From the NCBI GenBank assembly GCA_002722935.1, contig PBMX01000033.1, positions 1 through 58,686 on the forward strand: a stretch of 58,686 bases of DNA. The letters are read 5' to 3'. Origin of the DNA: Phycisphaerae bacterium. Its GTDB lineage: Bacteria > Planctomycetota > Phycisphaerae > Phycisphaerales > SM1A02. Under the pieces are notes generated by a model. That model had not been told where the DNA came from, made no database searches, and saw only the letters and a list, made by a program, of their open reading frames with translations. Positions within the stretch are counted from its first letter, which is position 1. The number at the start of each line of letters is the position of its first letter. Shown one piece after another: positions 14,465 to 24,219 of this stretch. Both the position numbers and the translations under genes were made by a program.

Positions 14465-17032
14465 TTGGGAGAGGTAGATGGCGGAGTAGGGTCCGACCTC
14501 GATCTCGGCCGAGTAGTTCATGCCATCCCAGGGCACCGGCTCGGCCGTAACGGTCGTGCTTCCCCATCCGGCGAAGGAGGGGTCGTAGCTGGTCGCGTCA
14601 CTGTTGAACCGCACATGCCAGGTGCCCGGGCCGGGGAACCCGATCCGGTATCCGCTCTGGCCCTGGATCGAGAAATTCGCGGCGATGACGACGTCATCAC
14701 CGCCTCCCCCGTTCTGCCACCGATGCCAGGCGAGGATCTTGTCCGTGTTGTTCTGGTGGAAGACGTTCGTATTGGAACCACGGAGTCCTTCGGTCTGTCC
14801 CCAGAAGTTCCGCCTGCAGGCGATCATGTCCTTGTACATCTGCAGGATGCCGCTGAACGTGGATACTCGAGACCAGTCCAGGGGAACCTCATCACTCCAG
14901 AAACCGTCCTCGAGAAACTCCTGGCCCATGAATATCAATGGGACACCGGGAGAGGACATGAGAACAGCCGCCCCGAGCGTCGAGCGTTTCTTCGAGTACC
15001 AGCTGTCGGCGCATCCGGGGCAGATCGTCTCTGGCAGCCGAGCCGAGCCGTTGGCGACCTCGTCATGCGATTCCGTGAAGATCACCCGTGCAAGCGCATC
15101 GCCACTGTACGTCCAGAGGATGCTGTTCTTCACGGACTCCATGTCACGGTCCGAATCGGAACCTGCTTCAAGAGCTGCGCGCAACGGGTGAACGAAATTC
15201 GGATCCCACTGCGAATCGAAGCCCGCGCCGCCTGATGCGGTGTCGTTCGTGATCGCATGATCGGAGTTCATGTCCTCGGCCGTGATGAACTTCCAGGGCT
15301 GCGTTCCATCGACGTCGTTGTTGAGCCACTGGAGCAGCGTCCACCCCTCGGGAATCGCCTCATCACCCGTGGAATGGATGTACCCGACGGAGTCGACCCG
15401 GTACCCGTCCATGTGAAAGTCGTTGAGCCAGTACATGAAGTTGTCCCGGATGTACTGACGAACGCCGTCACGACCGAAATCGGGTCGCGGCCCCCAAGGG
15501 GTCTCGGCCCGGTGATCCTGATAGAAGTAGATGCCGCCCCCGCCATTCTCGTTCCAGCCGTCGAACTGCCACAGGTCCAGATCGGACGGTCCGAAGTGGC
15601 TGTAGACGACATCGACGAGCACGGCGATGCCGCGGGCGTGAGCCTGCTCGACGAACCACTTGAAATCGCCCGGCGTCCCATAGTGGCTCTCCACGGCGAA
15701 GGGGTAGGACGGGTTGTAGCCCCAGGACGTGTCCCCGGGGAACTCGAAGAAGGGCATCAACTGGACCGCGCTTACGCCAAGTTCGGAGAGGTGGTCCAGC
15801 CGGGCCGTCGCCTCGTTGATCCACCCCGGCGCCCCGCCGCCATCTGGAACCCCGTAGGTGCCGATGTGCATCTCGTAGATCACCAGGTCCTTCCAGTCGG
15901 GCATGGTGAAGTTGTCGTTCCAGGAATAGGTCCCCGGGTCGTAGATGATCGAGTTGCCCACGGAGTTGGTCAATCGACGTGCCCACGGGTCATTCCGCCA
16001 GTACCAGTCCTTGCCGTTGCGGATGACGAACTTGTATTCACTGCCGGGCAAGGCCCCGGTGATGTCCGCCGACCAGTAGCCGTCGCCGTCCCATGCAAGG
16101 TGGTCGGCCAGGAAGTCCCACCCGTTGAACGAGCCGGCCACGGTCACCTCGTTGGCATTGGGGGCCCACACCCGGAACAGGGAGCCGTCCTCGCGTTTCA
16201 GCCAGGTCCCGATGAAGGCGTCGATGAGCCGACCATCGAGATCGACGTTCCGTTCCCAGGGATTGTCCGCCGTCCCACCGGGCCCGGCGTCGATGAAGAC
16301 CATGAAGTGCGACCAGTCCTCGACATGCAGGTTCCCGACGACCGATATGGCGACATGCAGGTGCGTGGCGTCGTTCCACAGGCGCACCTCGGCGATGTCG
16401 AGGTTGTCGTGGTCGAAGACATCACCCGTGGCGTCCGTGAAGACCAACGGGTCACCACCACCACTGGAGATCGTGTAGTTCCGGAACTCGCCGGCGACCG
16501 AGGGGACGTACCACCATGGCGTCGCCATGTCCGATCGGCTCAGGTGATCCACCCCGGGATGCCCGATCTCGACACCGGTGCTGGCCACGTCGAATGCGAT
16601 CTCGTCACCTGGCATTCCACCAAACCGGTCGAGCGCAATGGAGACGATCACTTCCCCGTTGCCTGCATTGGAGGCGTCGGGATCACCGACCGCAGCTTCG
16701 TCCCAGCCCGCACCCGGGCAGGGACCCCAGCCACCGATCACGATGAGCAGATCACTGACGTCCGTCGTTCCGTCGAAGTTCAGATCGGCGGCATCGGTTC
16801 CCCAGCCACCAATGACGGCAAGCAGATCCTCGACACCGACCATGCCGTCCCCGGAGGGATCCGCGGGACATCCCGGCTGCAGCCATGTCCATTCCTGCTG
16901 TCCACCCGGAGCTTCATCGAAGTACGGCACGGCCCCCATGCCCGGACTGCTCGAAGGAACCGTCCCCCCACCAGCCTGGGCTGCAGCGAACACCATGAGT
17001 GTGATCGGAAGGATGCTTTGCCATCTGAACAT
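14462..17032 (-). CDS. Exported GH13 enzyme (branching-enzyme-like) with dockerin-like repeats
   Basis: An 856-residue exported protein. Order of parts: signal peptide (about 1-20), two dockerin/EF-hand-like calcium repeats (SGDGMVGVEDLLAVIGGWG and LNFDGTTDVSDLLIVIGGWG, about 60-103), a beta-rich module (about 125-280) resembling DOMON/glucodextranase binding modules, a CBM48-like module (SLFRVWAPNANEVTVAGSFN), then a GH13 barrel. Barrel motifs are DVVYSHFG, GYRVDSVGYI (nucleophile Asp), FITAEDMNSD (acid Glu) and FTESHDEV. The sequence is closest in style to glycogen branching or trehalohydrolase-type GH13 enzymes, which are normally cytoplasmic, so export is unusual. GAGGA precedes the start. 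Confidence 0.85.
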   Translation of the reverse strand: MFRWQSILPITLMVFAAAQAGGGTVPSSSPGMGAVPYFDEAPGGQQEWTWLQPGCPADPSGDGMVGVEDLLAVIGGWGTDAADLNFDGTTDVSDLLIVIGGWGPCPGAGWDEAAVGDPDASNAGNGEVIVSIALDRFGGMPGDEIAFDVASTGVEIGHPGVDHLSRSDMATPWWYVPSVAGEFRNYTISSGGGDPLVFTDATGDVFDHDNLDIAEVRLWNDATHLHVAISVVGNLHVEDWSHFMVFIDAGPGGTADNPWERNVDLDGRLIDAFIGTWLKREDGSLFRVWAPNANEVTVAGSFNGWDFLADHLAWDGDGYWSADITGALPGSEYKFVIRNGKDWYWRNDPWARRLTNSVGNSIIYDPGTYSWNDNFTMPDWKDLVIYEMHIGTYGVPDGGGAPGWINEATARLDHLSELGVSAVQLMPFFEFPGDTSWGYNPSYPFAVESHYGTPGDFKWFVEQAHARGIAVLVDVVYSHFGPSDLDLWQFDGWNENGGGGIYFYQDHRAETPWGPRPDFGRDGVRQYIRDNFMYWLNDFHMDGYRVDSVGYIHSTGDEAIPEGWTLLQWLNNDVDGTQPWKFITAEDMNSDHAITNDTASGGAGFDSQWDPNFVHPLRAALEAGSDSDRDMESVKNSILWTYSGDALARVIFTESHDEVANGSARLPETICPGCADSWYSKKRSTLGAAVLMSSPGVPLIFMGQEFLEDGFWSDEVPLDWSRVSTFSGILQMYKDMIACRRNFWGQTEGLRGSNTNVFHQNNTDKILAWHRWQNGGGGDDVVIAANFSIQGQSGYRIGFPGPGTWHVRFNSDATSYDPSFAGWGSTTVTAEPVPWDGMNYSAEIEVGPYSAIYLSQ

Positions 17033-17107
17033 GCAACGTCCTCGACATGGACACCACGAGGCGGTGAACTCACCACCTCCCAGTATAAACCTCCCGGGTA
17101 ATCGACA

Positions 17108-18208
17108 TCACAGGCCGCAGTTCCACTCGGAGATGACCTGGAGGAGGTCGGAGACATCCACGACTCCATCTCCGGTAATGTCGCTTGCGCAGACTTCCAC
17201 GCAGGCATTTTCATCGCAGGGGATGTTGTCGCCCAGGTACTCGCCTGCAGCCGCTTCGCAGTCCTCGGCCGAGAGCAGTTCACAGGCCCCCCCGACGCAG
17301 CAGGCTCCCGTGACTTCCGGGCAGGGATCGGCCACCTGGCCGTCAGTGAAGAACTGGTCCCCGTTGATCGTATTGAAATCCACCTCGCGGGGATTGCCGA
17401 GGTTGGCACCTCCAGCGATGCCACCAAGCACCTGGTTGGACATGTAGTCATGTCCACCGGAGTTGATGAAGGCGCAGATCGAGGCATCGTCGATGGTCGG
17501 ATCCGTTGAATCCCAGTTGAAGAGGAAGAGCGGAATGGCGAGTTCGACCCCGGTGTTCACACCTTCGCCGCACCCGATGCCGGTCCCCCACTCGACTCCA
17601 GCGGTATTCGAGTTGTCCAGCGCAACCTGCATGCCGTTGCTGGAGATGAGGGTCTGCCCCGACCCGGCCGAACCGAGGTAGGACCCGAACCCGCCACCCT
17701 CGGTATGGAGTTCAGCGTAACTGGCGTGGAAGATTAACTCCCCGGTCCCTTTGTCGATGCCGCAGGAGACACCGATCCACATGTCGGCCGTCATGCCTTC
17801 GTCGAAGGTCAGGCCGTTGCCGCTGCCGTCATCACCCATCGCTCCAAGAGCGTTGTAGTCCACGTCGGGGTTGTCTCCCCGGAGACTCCCCTGGCCACCA
17901 TCGCGTGCATCGATGAAGATCTCGAGCTTGTTGTAGTTGGATTCGAGGTTGCCTCCAAGAAATATGTACAGGTAGCCCCCGGCGATCAATGCATCGGCCT
18001 GATCCAGTTCCGAGCCGTTGGCCGTACCGGGATCGGGATCGTCATTGTTTCCGAAATCCGTCTGTGTGTTCTGGACGACGGAAGGCCCTCCATAGCTGCT
18101 GTCGTACTGGCCATCGACGGTCACAGCGCCTCGCTGCGGAGCTCCTCCGCCGGCGAGCATGAGTGTCATCGCACCAAGGACGACGCCACGGGTCATTGCA
18201 TGGAACAT
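17108..18208 (-). CDS. Exported protein with one dockerin-like repeat and a Cys-rich motif
   Basis: A 366-residue exported protein with an N-terminal signal peptide (TRGVVLGAMTLMLAGGG). Residues about 25-270 form a beta-rich, Gly/Asp-rich region that starts TVDGQYDSSYGGPSV, like surface-protein modules of Phycisphaerae. Near the C-terminus GACCVGGACELLSAEDCEAA is a cysteine repeat common in exported proteins of this group, followed by ITGDGVVDVSDLLQVISEW, a single dockerin-like calcium repeat. AGGAG lies 8 nt before ATG 18208, which decides that start over the upstream in-frame codons. No cohesin is visible in the window, so the dockerin partner is unknown. Confidence 0.72.
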   Translation of the reverse strand: MFHAMTRGVVLGAMTLMLAGGGAPQRGAVTVDGQYDSSYGGPSVVQNTQTDFGNNDDPDPGTANGSELDQADALIAGGYLYIFLGGNLESNYNKLEIFIDARDGGQGSLRGDNPDVDYNALGAMGDDGSGNGLTFDEGMTADMWIGVSCGIDKGTGELIFHASYAELHTEGGGFGSYLGSAGSGQTLISSNGMQVALDNSNTAGVEWGTGIGCGEGVNTGVELAIPLFLFNWDSTDPTIDDASICAFINSGGHDYMSNQVLGGIAGGANLGNPREVDFNTINGDQFFTDGQVADPCPEVTGACCVGGACELLSAEDCEAAAGEYLGDNIPCDENACVEVCASDITGDGVVDVSDLLQVISEWNCGL

Positions 18209-18350
18209 GGTTTCTTCTCCTCTCCCAACTCGGATGCGGTGATGCACGTACAGCCCGCAGGGATTCATCCTACCGGGACAGTGATGGCATTCCACCATTG
18301 AAAATCGGGGTTTTTACACCTGAAGATGCCGCAAAACCACCCCGCAGGCT

Positions 18351-19718
18351 TCAGTGGGCAAGGGCCCCCATCGGATCCCAGGGCGGAAGCACGATCGGCT
18401 CCGCTTCAAGGGCCTCCTGAAGTTCCGCTGGGAGGGCTGATTTCCTCGCGGCGATCTCGAACATGTACTCGTCGAACCAGGAATCATTCATCACCTGGAA
18501 CCCCTTTCGACCGACCTTCTCCTCGCCCCAGGAGTTCTCCACCCGCCATCGGCGAGGCGTTCCATCGACGACATCGACACCCGTGAACAGCATCGCGTGC
18601 GTCATCAGGGTCTCGTGGTACTCGAGCCGGTCACCCTTGGTGAGGTTGAAGGGAACGTCGTACATGTTTTCATAGTCGAACAGCCTGGCATCCCAGATGC
18701 CCAGGTCCCGTCGGAACATCTTGCCCACATCGCAGCCGAACCAGACGGGCTCGCCGTCCTGGAGCGCCTTGATGGCCAGTTCCTTCATCAGTTCGATCTC
18801 GATGTTCAGGTATCGAACCGGTTCTCCACCGACCACGTTGCCCAGGTACTCCACGGTGTAGGTCCTGCCGAAGGGGCTGGATTCGCGCGCATCATTGACG
18901 AGGCAGACGTAGTCGTTGATCGGAAGATCGACGTAGGCATCCACGAACTCCAGTGGTGTCATGCGGCCGGTGCGGTGGTGCTTGCGATCGGCGTCGTTCC
19001 ACTGCCAGTCGAAGTCCTCGGGGGGCGTGCCGAGATGGACGCAGAGAATCCTCCAGACCTGATCGAGCACCTCCGCCTTGACATCGCGGGCATCATCCAT
19101 GGAGCCGTCACGTGCGAGGCAGCGACGAAGATCGCGTGCTCCCCGACGAAGTACGTTCAGGAGGATCGCGTTCATCCGGCGGGTGCAGGAGGAACTCTCC
19201 GTCTCTGGCATGGCGGCCTGGGGGACGAGGCCGTGCTTCCTGACCAGGTTGATGAACATGTTCCACTGGCCACCGTCATCGAGCGGCCTGTCGAGGAGAA
19301 AGGCGACCGTTCGATCATCGATGTCGCGTTCGCCGGTCTCGATGATGGCCTCGAGGAAGTAGTTGGCCCGTTCGAACTTGTCCCAGAAGAGCGTCCAGTT
19401 CTGGCTGAACTCGAAGTCCTTGACGTTGAGCTTCTTCATCGCGCCGGCACGGAAGAGGTTCAGGGCGGCGAACATCCAGCAACGACCCGACTGCTTCTGG
19501 TTGGTGGCCTTCCAGTCGTCGAGCCACGTGGAGAAGCTGTAGTCCGTCGTCGTGACGATCGACCGGTCCATCGCGACATCGTCGATGGACACCTGACTGA
19601 CGGCGTTCTGGGCCAGTCGCCACTTCGGGTTGGCATCGAATCCGTTGCGAAGCGAGTCGATGCGGTTCGTGTCAATGGCGCCTGCCATGTCCGGTGTGGT
19701 TGAATCGAGCGTAGTCAT
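18351..19718 (-). CDS. pepC: Aminopeptidase C / bleomycin hydrolase (C1B cysteine peptidase)
   Basis: A 455-residue cytoplasmic papain-like peptidase that trims peptides from the N-terminus. NQKQSGRCWMFAALNLFRAG holds the oxyanion Gln and catalytic Cys, THAMLFTGVDVVDG the His, and WRVENSWGEE the Asn. Length and motif order match PepC/bleomycin hydrolase, which forms hexameric barrels. The start at 19718 (MTTLDSTTP) has TACCAT 6 nt upstream and no ribosome binding site; the open frame extends 17 codons further without support. Confidence 0.93.
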   Translation of the reverse strand: MTTLDSTTPDMAGAIDTNRIDSLRNGFDANPKWRLAQNAVSQVSIDDVAMDRSIVTTTDYSFSTWLDDWKATNQKQSGRCWMFAALNLFRAGAMKKLNVKDFEFSQNWTLFWDKFERANYFLEAIIETGERDIDDRTVAFLLDRPLDDGGQWNMFINLVRKHGLVPQAAMPETESSSCTRRMNAILLNVLRRGARDLRRCLARDGSMDDARDVKAEVLDQVWRILCVHLGTPPEDFDWQWNDADRKHHRTGRMTPLEFVDAYVDLPINDYVCLVNDARESSPFGRTYTVEYLGNVVGGEPVRYLNIEIELMKELAIKALQDGEPVWFGCDVGKMFRRDLGIWDARLFDYENMYDVPFNLTKGDRLEYHETLMTHAMLFTGVDVVDGTPRRWRVENSWGEEKVGRKGFQVMNDSWFDEYMFEIAARKSALPAELQEALEAEPIVLPPWDPMGALAH

Positions 19719-19724
19719 CCCCGC

Positions 19725-19730
19725 ATGGTA
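19725..19730 (-). promoter_or_regulatory. Candidate -10 box for leaderless pepC
   Basis: TACCAT on the minus strand, 6 nt before the ATG at 19718. No Shine-Dalgarno sequence is present. Confidence 0.35.
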
Positions 19731-19755
19731 CCTGTTCCGCCTTGCCGTACGAATC

Positions 19756-19785
19756 AAAAAAGGGCCCACGGCATGCCGTGGGCCC
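19756..19785 (-). terminator. Rho-independent terminator of dnaK
   Basis: Positions 19762-19785 are a perfect 24-nt palindrome (arm GGGCCCACGGCA), followed on the minus strand by six T (19756-19761). It lies 41 bp beyond the dnaK stop and separates dnaK from pepC. Confidence 0.9.
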
Positions 19786-19826
19786 CTTCATGTCGTATTT
19801 CCACTGGAGAGTGGGTGTGCTCTCCG

Positions 19827-21743
19827 TCAGGAGTCGTCCTTGACTTCGTACTCAGCGTCGATGACATCATCGTCCTGGGGTCGATCATCCGGATCACCGC
19901 CATCGGTCGATGCAGCGTCACCCCCCGCCTGGGACTCCTGTGCAGCCGCCTCGTAGACGGCCTTGCCCAGTTCGGTCGCCGAATCGTTGAGCTGCTTGAG
20001 GGCGGCCTCGATCGCGTCCTTGTCATCCTCCTTGAGCTTCGACTCGAGGTTGGACAGGGAGGATTCGATCGATGAACGGACGTCCGCCTCGACCTTGTCG
20101 CCATGTTCCTCGAGCTTGGAACGAACCTGGTAGGCGACCTGCTCTGCCTGGTTCTTCAACTCGATCAACTCGCGGCGAGCCTGGTCATCGGATGCGTGCG
20201 CCTCGGCATCGGTCTTCATGCGCTCGATCTCGTCCTTGTCCAGACCGGAGGAACCGGTGATCTGGATGTTCTGGCTCTTGCCAGTGGCCTTGTCGGTCGC
20301 GGACACGTTCAGGATGCCGTTGGCATCGATGGCGAACTCGACCTCGATCTGGGGCATGCCCCGTGGCGCCGACGGAATGTCGGTCAGATCGAACTTCCCG
20401 AGCGTACGGTTGTCCTTGGCGAACTCGCGTTCGCCCTGGAGCACGTGGATGGTCACGGACGTCTGGTTGTCCGAGGCCGTCGAGAAGGTCTCCTTCTTCG
20501 AGGTCGGGATGGTCGTGTTCTTCTCGATGAGACGCGTCATCAGTCCGCCGAGGGTTTCCACCCCGAGGCTCAAGGGCGTCACGTCGAGAAGCAGAACGTC
20601 CTTGACGTCGCCCTGGAGCACGCCGCCCTGGATCGCCGCGCCGATGGCGACGACCTCGTCGGGATTGATTGAACGATCGAGTTCAGCGGTTTCGAAGACC
20701 TCCTTGGCGATCTCCTGTACCCGTGGAATACGGGTGGAACCACCGACCATGACCACGTCCGAGATGCTGGACGTCTCAAGTCCCGCATCCTTGATCGCGG
20801 TTCGACACGGTTCGGCGAGTCGATTGAAGAGCGACTCGGCGAGCGACTCGAACGTCGCACGGGTGATCGTGATCTGCAGGTGCTTGGGTCCGTTTGCATC
20901 CGCGGTGATGAAGGGCAGGTTCACCGAGGTCTCGAGCTGCTGTGACAACTCGCACTTGGCCTTCTCCGCGGCTTCCTTCAGACGTTGAAGGGCCATTGGA
21001 TCCTCGCGGATGTCGATGCCCTCGGTCTTGCGGAACTCGTCGGCGATGTGGTCGATGAGGACCTGGTCGAAGTCGTCACCACCAAGGTGGGTGTCGCCAC
21101 TGGTGGACAGGACCTCGAAGACTCCATCACCGATGTCGAGAATGGAGACGTCGAACGTGCCGCCACCGAGGTCGAAGACGACGATCTTCGCGTTGGACTT
21201 CTTCTCAAGCCCGTAGGCAAGTGCCGCAGCCGTTGGCTCGTTGATGATCCGCTCGACCGTCAGGCCGGCGATTTCACCGGCGTCCTTGGTCGCCTGGCGC
21301 TGGGCGTCGTTGAAGTAGGCGGGAACCGTGATGACGGCGCGATCGACGGATTCCCCGAGGTACTCCTCGGCCATGCGCTTGAACTCGCGGAGGATGATCG
21401 CGGAAAGCTCCGGCGGGGTGTACTCCTCCCCTTCGACCTCGACCTTGACCAGGTCGTTGTCGCCTCCCGTGATCGAGTAGGGAACCAGCTTCTCTTCCGA
21501 CTGCACTTCGCCGTGTCGTCGGCCCATGAAGCGCTTGATGGAGAAGATGGTGTTCGTTGGATTCGTCACCTGCTGGTGACGAGCCGGCTCGCCGACAAGG
21601 CGATCGGACTTGTCTGTAAAGGCTATGACGGACGGCGTGGTTCGATTGCCCGCGGCGTTGATCAGCACCTTCGGCTGATCGCCTTCCATGACGGCAAGAA
21701 CGGAGTTCGTCGTACCGAGGTCGATTCCAATGATTTTGGACAT
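19827..21743 (-). CDS. dnaK: Chaperone DnaK (Hsp70)
   Basis: Cytoplasmic ATP-dependent chaperone, 638 residues. [19 protein letters not shown] is the N-terminal phosphate loop; [34 protein letters not shown] and [14 protein letters not shown] are the other Hsp70 nucleotide-domain signatures. The C-terminal tail ends in acidic [15 protein letters not shown], as in most DnaK proteins. ATG 21743 is chosen because AAGGAG lies 6 nt before it; the frame is open 11 codons further. No grpE or dnaJ is adjacent, and no CIRCE element (TTAGCACTC-N9-GAGTGCTAA) is present upstream. It has its own strong terminator. Confidence 0.98.
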   Translation of the reverse strand: MSKIIGIDLGTTNSVLAVMEGDQPKVLINAAGNRTTPSVIAFTDKSDRLVGEPARHQQVTNPTNTIFSIKRFMGRRHGEVQSEEKLVPYSITGGDNDLVKVEVEGEEYTPPELSAIILREFKRMAEEYLGESVDRAVITVPAYFNDAQRQATKDAGEIAGLTVERIINEPTAAALAYGLEKKSNAKIVVFDLGGGTFDVSILDIGDGVFEVLSTSGDTHLGGDDFDQVLIDHIADEFRKTEGIDIREDPMALQRLKEAAEKAKCELSQQLETSVNLPFITADANGPKHLQITITRATFESLAESLFNRLAEPCRTAIKDAGLETSSISDVVMVGGSTRIPRVQEIAKEVFETAELDRSINPDEVVAIGAAIQGGVLQGDVKDVLLLDVTPLSLGVETLGGLMTRLIEKNTTIPTSKKETFSTASDNQTSVTIHVLQGEREFAKDNRTLGKFDLTDIPSAPRGMPQIEVEFAIDANGILNVSATDKATGKSQNIQITGSSGLDKDEIERMKTDAEAHASDDQARRELIELKNQAEQVAYQVRSKLEEHGDKVEADVRSSIESSLSNLESKLKEDDKDAIEAALKQLNDSATELGKAVYEAAAQESQAGGDAASTDGGDPDDRPQDDDVIDAEYEVKDDS

Positions 21744-21946
21744 GTGTAACTCCTTCCTGGCCATGCACCCTGGCATGAGCCATGGGGCGTTGGCCCCGGA
21801 AGTTCATTGCAATCATCGTGCCAGCACAAGGAGCTCCCCGAGGGCCCACACAGGCACTCCCAGGGGTGTTCAAAGGCCTTCAAGATGCTCCCCGGCAGTC
21901 GATCCTGTCCCACGGGAGATCGTGCCTGCCAGAATGACCGTCTCCA

Positions 21947-21965
21947 GGGGGCTAGAATCGCCCCC
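21947..21965 (+). promoter_or_regulatory. Leaderless-type -10 box inside a GC inverted repeat before dus
   Basis: TAGAAT (21953-21958) lies 7 nt before the ATG at 21966. It is enclosed by GGGGGC (21947-21952) and GCCCCC (21960-21965), an inverted repeat ending at the start codon. The arrangement could be an operator, or could hinder opening of the promoter. Confidence 0.45.
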
Positions 21966-22970
21966 ATGATGCGGATCGGTTCCGTCGAACTCGACTCACC
22001 GGCATTCCTGGCCCCCATGGCCGGGCACTGTGACCTGCCCTTCAGGCTCCTGTGCCGTGAACAGGGTGGCGTAGGGCTGGCCAGTACGGACCTGCTCAAC
22101 AGCCACAGTCTCCTGAAGGAAACGCCGCGTGCCATGCAACTTGCTGCAACCTGCGAAGAGGACGCGCCGCTCTGCATGCAGGTCTACGGCAGCGGACAGG
22201 ATCCCCTCCCCGCCGCAGCATGCTGGGCCGTGGATCACGGGGCCGACATCATCGACATCAACATGGGCTGCCCGGTGGACAAGGTCGCGAAGAAGAACGG
22301 CGGCTCGATGCTCTTGTGCGACCCCCGGTCGACGGTCGTCCTGGCCGCATCGATCGTCGATGCGGTTCAGCGGATCAGCGATGTACCGGTCACGGCGAAG
22401 ATCCGGCTCGGCTGGGATGATCAGCGGATCGTCGGCCCGTCTCTTGCCAGAGCGCTTGAGAACATCGGCATCGCCGCCATCACGGTCCACGGTCGCACGA
22501 CAGAGCAGCGATTCAGGGGCGAGGTGCGACTCGACGGGATCGCCGAGGTGAAGGCCGCCGTCGATTCGATCCCCGTCATCGGGAACGGTGACATCCGTAC
22601 GGCCGAGGATGCCCGGCGGATGGTCGAGGTGACCGGCTGTGATGCCGTCATGGTCGGCCGTGGCGCCCTTCGGCGTCCCTGGATCTTCGAGCAGATCAGG
22701 TCAAGGCTCGTGGACGGAATCGATCTGCCGGACCCGACCTTCAACGAGAAGCTTGGCATCATCGAGCGGCACCTGGACCTGATGCTCGAGCACCAGGACG
22801 AACGCATGGTGCTTCACAGGCTTCGCAGTGCGATCGCCTGGTACGGAAAGACGATGGGACATGTCAAGCCGCTGAAGGAAGCGGTGCGTACGGCGACGAC
22901 GAGTGTCGACATCCGGAGCGCACTTCGAGCCTGGATCGATCTGCCTGCAGCCGTACCCGTCAGTGAATGA
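21966..22970 (+). CDS. dus: tRNA-dihydrouridine synthase
   Basis: An FMN enzyme of 334 residues that reduces uridine in the tRNA D-loop. [13 protein letters not shown] opens the barrel, [20 protein letters not shown] contains the catalytic Cys, [12 protein letters not shown] and IGNGDI are flavin/phosphate segments. It resembles DusB-type bacterial enzymes, but subtype is not certain. ATG 21966 (followed by a second ATG) has TAGAAT 7 nt upstream. Its 3' end overlaps the convergent gspF-like gene by 11 bp. Confidence 0.92.
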   Translation: MMRIGSVELDSPAFLAPMAGHCDLPFRLLCREQGGVGLASTDLLNSHSLLKETPRAMQLAATCEEDAPLCMQVYGSGQDPLPAAACWAVDHGADIIDINMGCPVDKVAKKNGGSMLLCDPRSTVVLAASIVDAVQRISDVPVTAKIRLGWDDQRIVGPSLARALENIGIAAITVHGRTTEQRFRGEVRLDGIAEVKAAVDSIPVIGNGDIRTAEDARRMVEVTGCDAVMVGRGALRRPWIFEQIRSRLVDGIDLPDPTFNEKLGIIERHLDLMLEHQDERMVLHRLRSAIAWYGKTMGHVKPLKEAVRTATTSVDIRSALRAWIDLPAAVPVSE

Positions 22971-24201
22971 TGCTGCTCATCCGGAAGATCGGCAGCAGCA
23001 GCGCGATCGCCACGGCACCCACCAGGAGTCCCATGAACACGATCATGATCGGTTCGAGCAGCGACGTGCACCGCTTGATGGCGACGTCCAGTTCCTCTTC
23101 ACTGGCATCGGCGACCTTCTCCATGACCTCGGGCAGACGCCCGGATCGCTCGCCGGCGGCAACCATGGAGGCGACGCTCGACGGCACGTGCGGTGAAGTC
23201 TCGAGCGCAAGTCCGACCCGATGACCGTCACGGACATTCGCCTCCATGTCGTTCCAGACACGTTCGAACTGTCGATTCCGGGTGACGCCCTTGCAGATGC
23301 GGATGACGTCCATCAGGTTCACTCCCGCGGCCAGGAGGGTCGACATGGTTCTCGTCGACCTCGTGACGTAGAGATGCACGTGGATGCCACGCAGTACAGG
23401 AAGCCTCAGTTTCAGCCAGTCGATGAAGGACCTCCCCGCCGTCGTTCTCCTCCCGAGGATGATGCCCAGAAGCAGCCCGATCAGGATGGGTGCCCAGATC
23501 GTGTAGCCGCTCGCGGCGAACTCACCGATCGACATGAGGATCCTCGTGGGAGCCGGAAGACTCGCAGAACGCATCTCGTAGATCCGTGCGAAACGTGGAA
23601 GTATGAATGTGACGAGGAAGATGACGACCATGAATCCGGTTCCGAGCATGAATGCCGGGTAGATCAGGGCGCCGCGAACCTGCCTGATGGTCCGCTGTTC
23701 CTTGCCGAGGTAGTCGGCGATTCGCCCGAGCATGAGGGCGAGGGTGCCTGAAAGCTCGGCGGCACGCACGAGGTTGACCATGACCGGTGGGAATACCCCC
23801 GGCCACCTGGCGAGGGCCTCGGAAAAGTTGACGCCGCCGCAGACCTGGTCATGAATCTGGTCGATGATCTCGCGGAACTCGCGGCGCCTCGCCTGCCCCG
23901 CAAGGGCTTCGAGCCCCTCGGGAAGGGTTACGCCGGTATCGAGCATGACCGACAGTTGCTGGCAGAAGCCCGACACGTCCCCACGTGACACCCGTCGTGC
24001 ACGCATGGTGCGGACCACTTCCGCATCGTCCACGGACGTTCCGATTCCGGAGTCGGCCCCGATGGAGGTGATGAACAACCCGTCACCACGGAGGCGATCG
24101 GCGACCGCTTCGACGGTGTCCGCGACGACGGAGCCGGTGACGGATTCACCCTCGGGCGTCCGAGCGGAGTAGGTCCAGGTTGATTCAGTCGTCATCGTCA
24201 C
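22960..24201 (-). CDS. gspF: Type II secretion/type IV pilus inner-membrane platform protein (GspF/PilC)
   Basis: A 413-residue platform protein that couples the assembly ATPase to pilin insertion. It has the two repeated GspF domains (about 70-195, beginning [20 protein letters not shown], and about 270-400) separated by membrane helices, with a last helix near the C-terminus ([20 protein letters not shown]). The short N-terminal beta segment [17 protein letters not shown] is also typical. It is the last gene of the filament operon, 18 bp after the ATPase gene. Confidence 0.93.
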   Translation of the reverse strand: MTMTTESTWTYSARTPEGESVTGSVVADTVEAVADRLRGDGLFITSIGADSGIGTSVDDAEVVRTMRARRVSRGDVSGFCQQLSVMLDTGVTLPEGLEALAGQARRREFREIIDQIHDQVCGGVNFSEALARWPGVFPPVMVNLVRAAELSGTLALMLGRIADYLGKEQRTIRQVRGALIYPAFMLGTGFMVVIFLVTFILPRFARIYEMRSASLPAPTRILMSIGEFAASGYTIWAPILIGLLLGIILGRRTTAGRSFIDWLKLRLPVLRGIHVHLYVTRSTRTMSTLLAAGVNLMDVIRICKGVTRNRQFERVWNDMEANVRDGHRVGLALETSPHVPSSVASMVAAGERSGRLPEVMEKVADASEEELDVAIKRCTSLLEPIMIVFMGLLVGAVAIALLLPIFRMSSIIH

Positions 24202-24219
24202 GTCAACGGGTCCTCAGTC

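Noticed and set aside
15257-17101. A 614-codon plus-strand frame opposite the GH13 gene
   Set aside because: It is antisense to a gene with clear catalytic motifs; such mirror frames arise from high GC at third positions. It has no recognisable motif or ribosome binding site.
21744-21965. Possible CIRCE heat-shock operator upstream of dnaK
   Set aside because: No TTAGCACTC-N9-GAGTGCTAA arrangement is present, even allowing a few mismatches.
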